Source: Lactifluus volemus (Eukaryota; Basidiomycota; Agaricomycetes; Russulales; Russulaceae). From it: 41,976 nucleotides of DNA. A program made the position numbers and the translations under genes. Below, piece after piece: positions 10,690-21,374 of the stretch. Every line of letters begins with the position of its first letter. The first letter of the stretch is position 1. Location of the stretch: positions 1 through 41,976 of the forward strand of contig WTXI01000308.1 in assembly GCA_022376515.1 (NCBI GenBank), in the 5' to 3' direction. The notes beneath the pieces were generated by a model. The model had not been told where the DNA came from. It was given only the letters and a program-made list of their open reading frames with translations, and searched no databases.

Positions 10690-11325
10690 CATCTCCGGAG
10701 TAGCGTGAATACACCTCATAACCATGGCCAACACTCGTAGGGATATGCCTGATGAGAGTGATGATCCCTAGACGAAGTAGACACAGATTCAGTATCACGA
10801 CCAATGTCTCTTACTTTGCAGTCCCACTGTCCTCCTATGGACACTCACCGCATTCACACAGCGCTTTATCGCGCCTCACAACCGTCTCTTAGAAGTTTCG
10901 CGCTTGGGGGTCGGCTCCTTTCAATGATGCGCATGCTTCTCCTATTCACCATCTTCCTCCGGCACGTACCCGTATATCTTCCCATTTCGCTGCGCATATA
11001 CCCAGGTCCGTTACTATATGCGGTGGCTATCTCGAGGATGCAGCGGGAAGTTTGAGCATATTCGCACTCGTGTATGTAGGGCTCACAGGCGAGGGTTTCT
11101 GGGTTAGCGCGTCCGGCGAGGATATTCCTGTTGTATATCCCTGACCGTTTCGTGGGTAGCCCCATTGACTCTACTTTGAAGATTGCACCCCTAAGCTTGA
11201 CTTTGCCATTTACTCTGACGGCTTGTTCGTCGCATACACTTGGCGCACCGGATCAAGCGCTCGAAGCTGCCCTTCTTGCTGGCACTGTCACCGCATTGGT
11301 TGGCTTATTCTGCGTGGGTATATTT
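10690..11325 (+). pseudogene. Membrane-protein repeat, copy C
   Basis: Matches copy B from about 10690 (GTCTCTTACTTTGCAG at 10806 is shared) and copies A and D from 10927 (RVPVYLPISLRIY-like coding, LVYVGLTGEGFW). Keeps the roughly 95-bp block lost in copy D, ending in a hydrophobic segment AALLAGTVTALVGLFCVG that reads as a transmembrane helix. The frame is broken at several points. At about 11325 homology to the family stops and ankyrin-type sequence begins. Confidence 0.6.
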
Positions 11326-11329
11326 TTGA

Positions 11330-11665
11330 CTCAAGCACAACGCCAATGTCGATGCTCGGGATAACAATGGAATGACGGCATTGCACTTCGTTTCATCACA
11401 TAGACGCCTCAAGCCGCGGAGTTCCTTCTTGAGAAGGCAGCAGACGTGAACGCGTACGACAATGAACAGTACACTCCATTGTATTACGTGTCTGGTACAC
11501 CGCCGCCAATGCCGACATTACACCCCAGGAAGACCAAGCCTAGCGATGGACTCGAGATGGCACGTCTACGCTAACGTGCATACGCGGTACAAATCCAACG
11601 AGACTCCGTTACAAGTAATGTGGGAGATAAAAGCGAGGTTGCAAAGCTGCTGATGGAATGGTGCT
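11330..11665 (+). pseudogene. Ankyrin-repeat remnant
   Basis: Two frames together give ankyrin repeats: NANVDARDNNGMTALHFVSS (11338-11397), then AAEFLLEKAADVNAYDNEQY (11413-11472) followed by TPLYYVSG, and finally ANVHTRYKSNETPLQVM with EVAKLLMEWC (about 11570-11665). The consensus pieces DxxGxTALH and LLexGAdvNA are clear. Frame shifts separate the repeats. It begins where membrane-gene copy C ends, so the two may be an accidental fusion or a decayed membrane-plus-ankyrin gene. Confidence 0.7.
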
Positions 11666-12540
11666 AAGGTAACCAAGTTATCAGTACTTGTGTATAACTC
11701 TCGTGTTCTGTCCGCTTATCTCAGAAATTTCGTTAGCACACTTTTGAAACGCAGAACACTGACACGTACTAGATACAGTACCATCGCATATACCTCATGT
11801 CGAGTAGCCTAATCAGGTATCAGTAATTCAACCCAAGTGATATGGTATTGCATGCAAGTTACGCTGATCAATACGTCCGAGTTGTCCTTCATGTCATAGG
11901 CCCTTTACGTTCCTTTTCCACAGGTGTAGGCGCGGCCAACAGGGTGGCAATGACCCAAAAGTAGCAGCGTACCGCATCACGCAACAGTCACTGGTGTTGT
12001 GTCGGGTCAGCAATTCACCCGGGATCAACCGAAGACATCCAAGGCACATGGCAAAGTGCTCCAAGCCCGATCTGGGGCTCCGACTTGGGGACACTTTATT
12101 TTGAGGCGCGGCCATCCAGAAATACCACCAGTTTCACTGTCACCATCGAAATAATGATAGAACGGCGCCAAACTACAGCAAAGCGCGTGCCCAGATAGTG
12201 ATAGCCCGTCTATACGATACAAATTCAAGACGAGAAAGTCGTTCACGATTGCTCCGATTGACTGCAACGCGACTACTTTAGATTCATCCCACGCCGAATC
12301 AGGTGCTGCTGATGTATCTGTCGCCATTGCCGTGGACAAGGACAGGCCACTCTGTAATGGGTCAGGTGGTGACGAGAGGGTGTTGAGAAACGATGGTGTC
12401 GGGCCAGGCCTGGCAGGGTTTTTGTCTCTCTTGTCTACGGCCCACCGGACTCACCTGTCCTACCATTGATCGCTCGCGCAGCATGCCCCACTCCACCACT
12501 CGTCCACGGCGTCAACCGCATCGTAACCCCACACCAACAC
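11666..12540. other. Intergenic, no recognised gene
   Basis: A 104-codon minus-strand frame at 12025-12339 (containing SKVVALQSIGAIVNDFLVLN) is open but unrecognised and may be chance or an extension of a decayed gene. Otherwise nothing supported. Confidence 0.35.
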
Positions 12541-12554
12541 CACGTGATCCAGTT

Positions 12555-13345
12555 AGAACTTGAAATAGATGGGGAGTGGGAAAAGGCGAGTAGCACACCT
12601 TTCGAAGCCCTCAGAAAGGACAAAGTCACCCTCTGGAGACTGCATTTCCATATGTTCTTGGTACTTACGCAGCTCGTCGATACCCTTTTGGGAGAACTGC
12701 ATGACAAGCATGTAGATTGCGATGCAGGTGACTGCGTTGTACTCGGCCTGAACGTCCGCGTTGCGTCGCCGCACCGCAACCTTTTCGTTCTCACCTTCGC
12801 GCGGGGTGAATTTGTTCGGATCCGGAAGCGGTTCTAAATCAACAGCCACCAGCCACCACCATCAATGGGCTTACAAGGGAAGTGAAAAGCGGGGCAAAGG
12901 ACGCACTCCGCGGTTCGCCCTTCACAAACTCGTACATCTCGTCTGCCCAGCGCGTGATCACATGGGTCTTCTGTGCCAACTGTTCTAGCGCGCCAAGCAA
13001 TTCGTCCTGCACCGGGTCGACCTCCCCAACGCCACCGCCCATGCTTGCAGAACACGTACAGAGACAACGACCCCGTCCCCTGTCCACCATAAATAAGAGT
13101 GGCAAAACGAGGGGGCGAGCGCGGGCTGCCGACACCTACGCCAAAGAGCTCCTTCGAAGCCAGCGATAGGGCGCGTGAGAGAGCGTTTGTCGCAGAGCGG
13201 CCCGTCGGAATCGGTACGCCACCGTGGCTTGGTGGTGGTGGGAAGTTGGGCCAGATGGTGAATCCGGTGAGAGGTGAGGCAGAAGATCAGGGAGGTGCTT
13301 CTCATCGTTGGCAGAGGTGGGCGTTGGCGGTATGCGGCGGTCAAG
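12555..13345 (-). pseudogene. ATG1 kinase C-terminal fragment (fungal DUF3543 region)
   Basis: On the minus strand the piece reads LDRRIPPTPTSANDE, GFTIWPNFPPPPSHGG, then ATNALSRALSLASKELFGVG, a segment typical of the linker before the C-terminal domain of fungal Atg1. It continues DPVQDELLGALEQLAQKTHV, ITRWADEMYEFVKGEPR, a 73-nt intron (12906-12834) and KPLPDPNKFTPREGENEK, EYNAVTCIAIYMLVMQFSQK and EGDFVLSEGFE. Atg1 starts autophagy through this domain's contact with Atg13. The kinase domain is absent, a frame change separates the first and second halves, and the gene stops after SEGFE, well before the normal C-terminus. Confidence 0.75.
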
Positions 13346-14080
13346 GAGAGGCCGACGCCGGGCTGCATTTATCTCTGTGGGATGGTCTGATTTTCTGAAG
13401 ACTTTGGTATGCATTAACATACTTACCGCCCACTGCCCGATTGAATTCGATAGCTTGTGTGTCTCCTACAAGTACATACTCCTACGGAGCAAGCCATCCT
13501 CTTCTGTCTCCCCTGACGTGCGAGACTGCAGCCATAGTTGGACCTTGTTGGGCAAGAAATGAAGCCTGGGTGAGTTCAGGATGCCGCCTCACCTTTGGTC
13601 AAATAAACGGCACTAAAGGGGAATGGTCAGAGAACGTATGGATGAAAAAAAGATACCACTAACTCAGAAGGTTACAAATTTTGAACTGCACTGGGGTGTC
13701 AACACAATTTCAACCAGCGACCAGGGGGAAATAGCAGGAGCAAGAAGGGTGAAGGAAGCGAAGGTAGGCCTCAAAAGAGCGGTAAGCCTTTCTCTAAGTC
13801 ATTCGAAAGAAAGATGTCATACGATTTCAATTTCCCACACGAATTTGAAAGTTCAACTTAGTCACCATGGTAACTTGCTCAACCATACCCTCCGAAGTGG
13901 GTCCTTGTCAACTTGCATTCGGGAGTCAGTCACCACCTGGCATCTTGTATACGATGTTAATCAGCCTCCTACAAACTCAATTGAGTATGGCCAAAGCAGA
14001 AAGAGAACTCGCGTTTCTGTGCGTCTTATACCATCACTTGCTTTGCTTTGTATGTTCTTTTTTTTCAGACCGGTTTTGAA
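13346..14080. other. No recognised gene
   Basis: Short open frames only. A pyrimidine-rich run ending in CAG at 14066 could be the acceptor of the intron before the ERG25 piece, but no upstream ERG25 exon is recognisable. Confidence 0.35.
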
Positions 14081-14082
14081 AG

Positions 14083-14388
14083 ATCATCCCATTCTACCCT
14101 GTCACTGAATCCTTTGGCGTGAGCACCTGGCAGGTGCCTTTCCTGTCCTGGCAATCCATCATCCCACAACTTGCGTTTTTCTTTGTTTTTGAGGACATGT
14201 TCCACTATTTCTGTTCGTTGGTCCCCGCTACGTTTGGCCTTTTTTCCCCCCCAGTCCTTGCTAATCTTTGTGTATATATTCTCACAGCTCATCAACTTCT
14301 TCACACATCCTTACTCTACAAACATATCCATGAGCTCTACCACAAATATTCCGTGCCTTTTGGCCTTGCTGCTGAGTACGCGCACCCT
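14083..14388 (+). pseudogene. ERG25 (C-4 methylsterol oxidase) internal fragment
   Basis: Two exon pieces (14083-14212 and 14288-14388) joined across a 75-nt GT-AG intron read IIPFYPVTESFGVSTWQVPF, SWQSIIPQLAFFFVFEDMFH, YFSHQLLH and LLYKHIHELYHKYSVPFGLA ending AEYAHP. This is the central region of fungal ERG25, an ER membrane di-iron enzyme that removes C-4 methyl groups in ergosterol synthesis. The second histidine box, normally HKIHH, reads HELYH, losing one iron ligand. Both ends stop abruptly within the domain, so it is a fragment. Confidence 0.8.
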
Positions 14389-15430
14389 GGCAATCAGGAA
14401 GAGCCATCGTATGAGCCTTTGCACTGGATTGGGCCCAAGGTGTGTTCAGCCTCGTTGGCTCGCTCGCGTGGCAAAAGGTGTGACTGTAACTGTGGCCGCT
14501 GTTTTTTTTTGGCTATGACAGGGATCGTGTGTGCAAGGATCTGGAATATGCTTCTCGTGGTCCGTGTTCGTTCCGGAGCATCGGCAATTCGAACGTGAAC
14601 TCTTTGAGCCTATGCATCAGCGAGTCCCAGCGGTTTGAAAGAAGTTGGCCAAAAGGGAAGAGCGCTGTGCCAGACAAAAGGGACCGCGAGCGTGATCGAC
14701 GAAACAAAACGTTTGGATGGTTCAGTGATTGTGACAGGGATCGGTACGGTCATAGCTACTCGCCCAGTGACAATCGTGACCGTTATGGCTGTAGTTACGA
14801 AAGAGATAGGGTTTGCGAAAAAGACTATCGCGATGACTTCCACGTGATCGCTCTTATTGTGACCGATCGCATTCTCGAGGGTAACTACGACCGTGAACAC
14901 CCACGATCCTCTACCTGCGGCGGCACTCTCTCCGTCGCCACTGCCGCCTCCTGCCGCGCACACTAGTGGTGCTTCCAAACTGTCCCCGGCACCCACCCCT
15001 CTCCTGAGCAAGTCTCCCACGTCGAACGTTCAGAACATGACTCCAGAGGAGCGGCGCGCTATTATCCAAGCCATTTATGCTAGGCCTTACTAGATATCTC
15101 CCAGACAATGCATGTTTGGCCAGGCTGTTGTACATGATAACCATTCACCATTCTATACCACGCTGGTAATAAAACTTGTATTGACACTATCTACTACATG
15201 CATAGCTCACTGCTGGGGGCACAAGCAACAGCCCCAAACCTGCGATAATGAGGGGGCACCAACTGTCATCCATATACTCTTAAAGGCTTGTAATCTGGAC
15301 ATAACGAATGCACCAACTTTCATGCATGCCCGATCTCCTTGCGGTACCTGCATGATGTTGTATAGCTGGTCAAATGTGAGAGCTTGTGCGTAATCTAAGG
15401 CAAGTGTTTTTGAGCAGACACTCGAAGTGA
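14389..15430. other. No recognised gene; Arg/Asp-rich low-complexity frame
   Basis: A plus-strand frame at 14529-14966 contains KRDRERDRRNKT and DRDRYGHSYSP, low-complexity charged sequence of the kind found in RNA-binding proteins, and a second at 14893-15093 ends MTPEERRAIIQAIYARPY. These may be pieces of one decayed gene. I cannot name it. Confidence 0.3.
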
Positions 15431-16115
15431 GGGGAGATTACGGCCATACCACGACGGGATATGAGCCAGCCCTGCAGGTAGATGTGAGACGTCAAGACGG
15501 AAGTTGAGGTCCCCGAAAAGAAACCTAAAGTCAAAACGATCGGTGATATCTGGGGATAGAACTGTAAATTGATTGGGTATGTGGATTAGGCGACAGATCC
15601 CAGACCTTCAGCTACCGTGCGTGGGTCATCAGCGTTGAGGAAATCGTCCACCACTAATTCATTCTGCGCCACAACCTCGGCTCGCCCCGAAAATATCTTG
15701 ATTTTCATTGGCTAATCGATTGGGGGGACATTGCCCTCGTGAGCTACGTTCACCTATGTCAGGGACCTTGGGGGGACTACACTCAGGAAGGTGTAACGTT
15801 ACCAGCTAAATGCGCGTTGACAAACAATATTGTCGTATCCACAATCTTCAAACTGATCCCAACGGCGCCCTTGTTACCCACCCGGCCACCAATGAGTCCT
15901 GTAGTCACCATGGACTTGGACGTACCTTTCAAGAACCTCTTAGCAAACCACATTCTCCCGCAACGAATTGCAAAAAAAAAAAAAAAGAGAAGGGACGCAC
16001 CCCGGACGAGGTGTTTTGCGTCACCATGCACGAATGCGGCGAGGTATAGACCATCATGCGCTCTTTGACGAGCAACTCGTAGGGCCCTTTGGTGTTATTA
16101 CATCGACATCGCACA
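15430..16115 (-). pseudogene. Inositol polyphosphate 5-phosphatase fragment
   Basis: Minus-strand pieces in order: GPYELLVKERMMVYTS, HRDAKHLVRG-like sequence, SKSMVTTGLIGGRVGNKGAV with GISLKIVDTTILFVNAHLA, VAQNELVVDDFLNADDPRTV, then DITDRFDFRFLFGDLNFRLD and VSHLPAGLAHIPSW. VGNKGAV, FVNAHLA and FxFGDLNFRLD are the conserved motifs of the 5-phosphatase catalytic domain, which dephosphorylates phosphoinositides or inositol phosphates at position 5. Stops and frame changes occur between them and a splice site near the poly-T run (15972-15986) no longer joins in frame. The upstream part (to about 16440, minus) may belong to the same gene. Confidence 0.75.
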
Positions 16116-16156
16116 TCGCCAGCCGAGGAGGACACGTGTCCTAACTCGGGATGCGA

Positions 16157-16186
16157 ATGGTGATGATGATGGTGATGATGATGATG
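16157..16186. repeat. Trinucleotide repeat coding poly-His on the minus strand
   Basis: An imperfect GAT/GGT run. On the minus strand it encodes ten consecutive His residues inside a frame that leads into the 5-phosphatase fragment. Confidence 0.7.
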
Positions 16187-16840
16187 CCTGTCCTTTTCCG
16201 CTCTCGTCCACGTGCCAGGACCGACGATGGTCATACCGTGCACGAAAAAGTCCTCGAGGATCGAGGTCCAGCCGTGTGTGTGCGGCACAGGCTCGTCACC
16301 GTCCGACCTGTGGGCCACCGCGCGACTTTCGTGAGGCGAATCGGATAGCTCGTGCTCGTCGTTGGGCAGTTCTCTGTCTTGGCTTTGTCTCTTTCGCGGT
16401 CCTTGTCCTTGTCGCCGCTGCCCAATTTGAAACCTGCGCCAAGGCCAAGTGGGATGCCCGAAAGACTGGGGCACTCTTGACCAGCGCTGGCGGATACAGG
16501 GGTAAGTCATATAGCATACATTTCAAGTTGCTGAATATATGATGTCAGTTTACAGTACTATGAGACAGCTAAATCACTTACCTCCTTGGCCTCTTTCTTG
16601 TCAATGGTGTCACCATGATGCTGCGATAGTGCATGATGAGAGCCAGACATGGTGAGGGAAGAAGACTAACAGACAGTGGGGGATGACACTGCGATGACAC
16701 CAATTAAATACCTAAGACGGGATTCAACTTCAAGTTGATAGTCATCGGGTCGGACCTCGGCCAAAACGGGTGTGTAAGCGGGCGCCACATAACCTTAGGC
16801 CAAGGTCACGCTGACCTTACGCCATAAGACGGGAGCTCCT
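16187..16840. other. No secure gene; possible 5' part of a minus-strand gene
   Basis: A minus-strand ATG at about 16650 opens MSGSHHALSQHHGD and TIDKKEAKE and is followed by a GTAAGT donor, so it may be a first exon. The next exons would include HELSDSPHESRAV and HGWTSILEDFFVHGM on the way to the 5-phosphatase fragment. I could not connect them convincingly. Confidence 0.3.
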
Positions 16841-18671
16841 TGCAAGTTTTGGTCGAACGTGACGAGCTGAGCCGCTCGAACTATGCCATGTGTGCCGTCA
16901 ATCCCAGTTGTGTTAGCCAGACGTTCGATGATGTGGCCCTCTGCGAGGTCGTCGATACTATCTCCAACGTCAGAGACTGCTTATTGGAGATCGTGAATTT
17001 CAACGTCGAGGTGCGTCACCATTTTTATGTTGCTATATGGCTGCTGATCGATACCAGGGCCGACAATATGTCTGTGCTGGCGAGCTTGTCGCATTGCAAA
17101 CTTTGACAAACGTCCTCGATTATCTCAAGGTACAGAAGGTCGATATCACTAAGGCATGTATTCTTAGATTTCTGGCTATTCATCACGCTGTCCAGCTGAC
17201 CGAGAAATTTGGTCTTGCTAAAGTTAAAGATATGCTGAAGCACATCGTCAACAACTGCTATGACTATGCCCTCATAAAGCAAAAGACCTTGTGCTTGAAC
17301 GTGGTCTCGCCAGCATTCCTCTCGCAGGCATTGATGTTCCTTTCCACTCCCGTTGCCTCTGGTCTGGCGTCATACCCTTCCGTGCATGTGAGTGTAGTTT
17401 TGCTTTTCCCTCTCGCTCAATCTATGTGACCCTTCAGACCTATCGAAGAAAATCCCATCCACTCTCCTGGACCCGTCGCTTCTTGAAGGCGTCTATATCC
17501 CTAACTTAATTGCATCGCCCTTCGCCATCAACAAGGCCTATGCCGAACTCATCCATAACCGCACATCATCTCCACGGCTCTCGAAAGTTCTTCGCAAGTG
17601 GGATGAAGAACACTGAGATGCCCCCGAGCAACGGCAGAAGCTCGCCTGGGTTCTGCTAGTCGAGCTGCTATCTTACCAGTTTGCTTCTCCCGTGCACTGG
17701 ATCGAAACCCAAGATCTATTCTTCAGACAGTACGCACTTCATCGAGATTGGCCCATCCCCAACTCTCACTGGTATGGCTGTACGCACCCTCAAGGCCAAA
17801 TACAAGGCGATCGATGACTCAACTAGCGTTGTCCGTCGAGTATTCTGTGCTTCAAAGCATCAGAAGGAGATCTATTATCAGACCTTGAGGTAACATCTGA
17901 ACCAGACACAGCCAGTGAAACTGCACCTCCGGCACCCACTCCACTACCAAGTGTGCCAGTCGCAGTTGGTACCGCTACTCCAGCTGCCGCCGGCCCTGCT
18001 GTTACCATCGAAGACACTCCGATCCATGCTGTCGACATCCTTGCTGCGGTTGTCTCAAAAGTTAAAGAAGCAACTCAGCGAGAACCCTCTCTCCAAGTCC
18101 ATAAGGGATCTCTCTAACGGCAAGTCGACCCTTCAAAATGGGATTATGGGCCGCCTTCAGGGCGAGTTTTCATCTGTGCCTGATAAGGGCGAGGAGCTGC
18201 CGCTTGAGGATCTTGGCGCTGCCCTTGCGCGTGGTCACTCCGGCAATCTCGGGATGTATTCCACTAGTCTCGCGTCGCGTGCAATTGATGGCAAGATGCC
18301 CGGTGGTTTCAACATCTCATGTGCGAAAGCTCACATTTCTAAGGCATGGGGCTTGGGTCCCTAACAGGCCGACGCCGTGCTACTGATTGCTACCACCATG
18401 GAGCCCGCCAAGCACCTGGGCTCAGAGGCTGAGGGCAAAGCTTGGCTCGACACCGCTGCACAAGTCCATGTTCAGCGTGTAGGCATCACTCTTTCTACCG
18501 GTGGCTGCGGCAGTGGTGCCGGAGGCTCTTTTGGAAGTGCTGTGATGAACAGCGAGGAATTCCTCAAGTTCCAAGCTGAGCAGTATGAATTCGCGCACCG
18601 GCAAATTAACCCCTACTCTTGCTACTTGAAGCGTGACCCCTGCCAAGGCAAGATTCCGCACGACAGAGAAG
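16841..18671 (+). pseudogene. Fatty acid synthase fragment (beta C-terminus joined to alpha N-terminus)
   Basis: Begins inside the malonyl/palmitoyl transferase domain of FAS beta: LVERDELSRSNYAMCAVNPS, LLEIVNFNVE, intron 17011-17057, then RQYVCAGELVALQTLTNVLD, LTEKFGLAKVKDML, LERGLASIPLAGIDVPFHSR. It goes on to [52 protein letters not shown] and FCASKHQKEIYYQ, the usual end of beta. Without a stop-and-start it continues into alpha: AVTIEDTPIHAVDILAAVV, the acyl carrier region DLSNGKSTLQNGIMGRL, KMPGGFNISCAKAHISKAWG and AVMNSEEFLKFQAEQYEFAH. So the source gene was a single fused FAS. Frameshifts and stops (for example near 17510, 17615 and 18362) make it non-functional. No active-site GHS of the transferase is present. 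Confidence 0.9.
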
Positions 18672-19592
18672 GCTACCTCCACACAGCTTCAAGCTCGACT
18701 GCGTCGACAAGCCAGGCACGCTCATATGACCACGAACGTCTACGCACGATGCACGACTTGGCAATGGAGGCTGTTGACCTTGTGCGCGAGCTGACGTGAG
18801 TCTTGTAGCACTCAGCTTTCTTTCTTATTTCTGAAATCCCATGTTTTCTGGAATGTATTTTAGGATTGCAAATCGCGCGCAACAGCAAGCCGAAGGGGAG
18901 CACAAGCAAATGATGGCGGATCTGCAGCGCACACGTTCGTCATTACAGGCGCTGCGCGCCACACACGTCGCAGAACTCAAGAAGCGTGACAAGGATATCA
19001 AAGCGATGCGCGAACGCTGGTCAAAATTGACCGACTCGCAACTCAAGATTGCCATATTCCCCAGCGGGATGAGCATCCAACCGGCCAACGCGTTGGCCTT
19101 GGGAACCGAGGACGGCAAGGCTGCGTTGCTGCCCGCACCCCGTAAAGGGCTCGCCGAGTCGGCACTTGAGGAAGCGGAAAAGACGTGCAAGCTGTTTAAG
19201 GACGAGAATGGGGAACTCCGGGCATTGGTTGTGGATACTACCAATGCGGTGAACAAAATCCTGCACAAGATTGTCAGTGCAGACTGGGACGATCTGGAAG
19301 TCGTACGTGTTACCTTACCTTTTTGTGTCTTGAGAGATCTGGCTGCTGAAAGAGAGATAGCCTACTCCGTTGGCCACGGTCGATCTGTCCCTGCTTGGCG
19401 CTTGGTGCGCCCGACACAGCCTTTGAACGACTCAGCGTGCTGCTTACTTCGCTTCGCGATGCACTCACGACGCTCAGGGCTGCTTCTGAAGTTGCTACTA
19501 CCGCATCAGGCTCGGACCCGAAACCGCACATATCGCTAGCCGACTTGGAAAAGGATATGCTTCTCCCAGACACAATTCAGTTCATCACGTAG
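18672..19592 (+). pseudogene. ADIP/SSX2IP-like coiled-coil gene fragment fused to FAS piece
   Basis: In the same frame as the end of the FAS piece, sequence switches to SSSTASTSQARSYDHERLRT, MHDLAMEAVDLVRELT, intron 18796-18863, then IANRAQQQAEGEHKQMMADL and a long heptad-rich region with AELKKRDKDIKAMRERWSKL and LVVDTTNAVNKILHKIVSAD. The make-up recalls the afadin- and alpha-actinin-binding (ADIP) family, fungal members of which act at spindle poles; the assignment is tentative. A third exon (about 19357-19592) ends in SLADLEKDMLLPDTIQFIT-stop but needs a frame change. The N-terminus is lost. Confidence 0.5.
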
Positions 19593-20819
19593 CACCGCTA
19601 TCATGCTCCGCAACTCCTTGATCTCTCATTTATTTGCCTTCGCGTCCGACGGGTGGGTGGTGTCACGAGTTGGTTGTTGTTAGCTGCCATGCGCGGTGGT
19701 GGGGCTGCTGGGGGAACGACAGTGAATGGACCGTGGCGCATGCCAATCGATAGTGTAGAGGCTGCTGCTGTTGCAGAAGGTGTACCAGCATGAGCGTGAC
19801 TAACAATGATGGACTTTGATATATAAACACATGCATACATATATCAGAGAGACAGCATAGTAAGTGTTGAATGTGACGTATCCGTCCACTGACTTGGACC
19901 TTGCACCCTTGGTAGTTTACGCACCTGACGGCACTCCGACAGGAGGCACCTCCCAAGCACCCCTGCATCCAATGCTCACGTTGTCAAAACAAGCAGATCC
20001 AATGAGATCAGCGATGCAGAATCGCGCCGCTTCGAAGCCATGCCGGAGTGTTGACAGTGTCTCAGTGGCTCCATCGTTCGCGCATGTGAAGAGTGGCAAG
20101 CTGCAACATGACGTTCTGCTATTGCAGGGATGTCTGTTTCGGGGCCTGCTGCATGAGTGCTTCTTTGAGCAATGCGCTGACCTTGCTCTCCCATTCAAGG
20201 TTGGCAGAATAGTGAAACTTCATTTCAGCCAATAGGTGAAAAAGGTGGGGTCAAGGCAGTCAGAAAGGTGAAGAGAGTGGAGCTATGTTGTGTCGAATGA
20301 CCTTGCAAACAGCATGTACGACATGAGAGTGCTTATTTCATGTCCTTGGCTTGTGTGTTGCTTTGCTGTATCATCGGCTGCAAAAGATACACAGCGAACT
20401 TGCCAATGAAATTGCACAGAAGGTGGGAATACTTCCATCAGTGTCCGCCAGTGCATATACATGTCAGGTTCTCATTTCTTCTCTCATACTGTACTCCCCC
20501 CCTTCAAGCAAGGTTAAGGCCAACATTGTTGGCATTTCTAGTATAATAACATATGAATACATTTGTAATGTTCATCATAGCGTGGCACCAAAACCCTAAC
20601 CTTACATAACAAAATGCGGGAGCATGTTAGGTTTTGATTTTTTTTTCCTGATGGTGTTCGGAAACCCAATCACGTTCGTCTCTTCCGTTAGGACCACTCT
20701 CTCGTTCCGAGCTGCCCCGGCTCACGCAGCTGATATATCGAGGAGTTTCCGCTTACATAGAAGCTCTTCTCGCACGTATACATACTCCTCTCGTACACGA
20801 CTCGGACGTCGACATCACG
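19593..20819. other. No recognised gene
   Basis: A 123-codon plus-strand frame at 19864-20235 (with DVLLLQGCLFRGLLHECFFE) is open but unrecognised. The remaining sequence holds only short frames. Confidence 0.35.
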
Positions 20820-20820
20820 C

Positions 20821-21069
20821 TTGTTTGACCAACTCACCCTACGCATGCCGCGCACCAACGCGTTCTTACCCAACCTGGGCTCGCATCGACTTATTATAAA
20901 CACAGAATCCTCCGCCCACGTGATCATTTCCGCGTTACAACCCACCGATTCGCTTGATATTCTCCTCAGCGTGTCCTGCGCGCGCCTCGACTTTCAGGTG
21001 TCTGTCATGGCGCAGATCTGCGGCGCGTTGGAAAGCGCGCTCCTCCAGCATTTCGCCTGGGTACCATAA
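20821..21069 (+). pseudogene. Possible F-box/LRR protein C-terminal remnant
   Basis: Frame of 82 codons reading RTNAFLPNLGSHRLIINTES, AHVIISALQPTDSLDILLSV and LDFQVSVMAQICGALESALL. The pattern of a short strand followed by LDxQVSxMAQIC is usual in the C-terminal leucine-rich part of basidiomycete F-box proteins. There is no F-box nearby; the N-terminal part of such a gene lies at 9757-10460. Could also be a chance match; moderate to low confidence. Confidence 0.4.
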
Positions 21070-21374
21070 TAAGGTCTTCAACGAGCAGTCCTGCGTTGTG
21101 GTGGGCGGTCTTGTCGTCCTTCCGACACGTAAGTACGCTGCGCGCTCACGTCGTGCTGGCGGGCGACCTCGAGCGTGCCTGGCGATCACAGTCAGAGGGT
21201 GCCGCGGGCGACGGTTTGCTTGTCGTCGTTGGGCCGGAGCAGGAGCTGCTGTTGCCACCGGAGTTCAATCAAATACGCGTGTTGTTGCATGGAATCAACG
21301 AACGCGCGTTGACAGCTTAAGTAGACTATGGAGTCGATCACGACCGGAGAGCTCGCCACTTCTAGGTCTTTGCG

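Noticed and set aside
12025..12339. 104-codon minus-strand frame as the end of the ATG1 piece
   Set aside because: It does not match the known C-terminal sequence of Atg1 and no in-frame splice joins it.
14529..14966. Arg/Asp-rich frame as an RNA-binding or splicing factor gene
   Set aside because: Low-complexity composition alone; no RRM or other domain and no connected exons.
20590..20605. CCCTAA-like telomeric motif
   Set aside because: Only a single copy (AACCCTAACC), no tandem array, so not telomeric.
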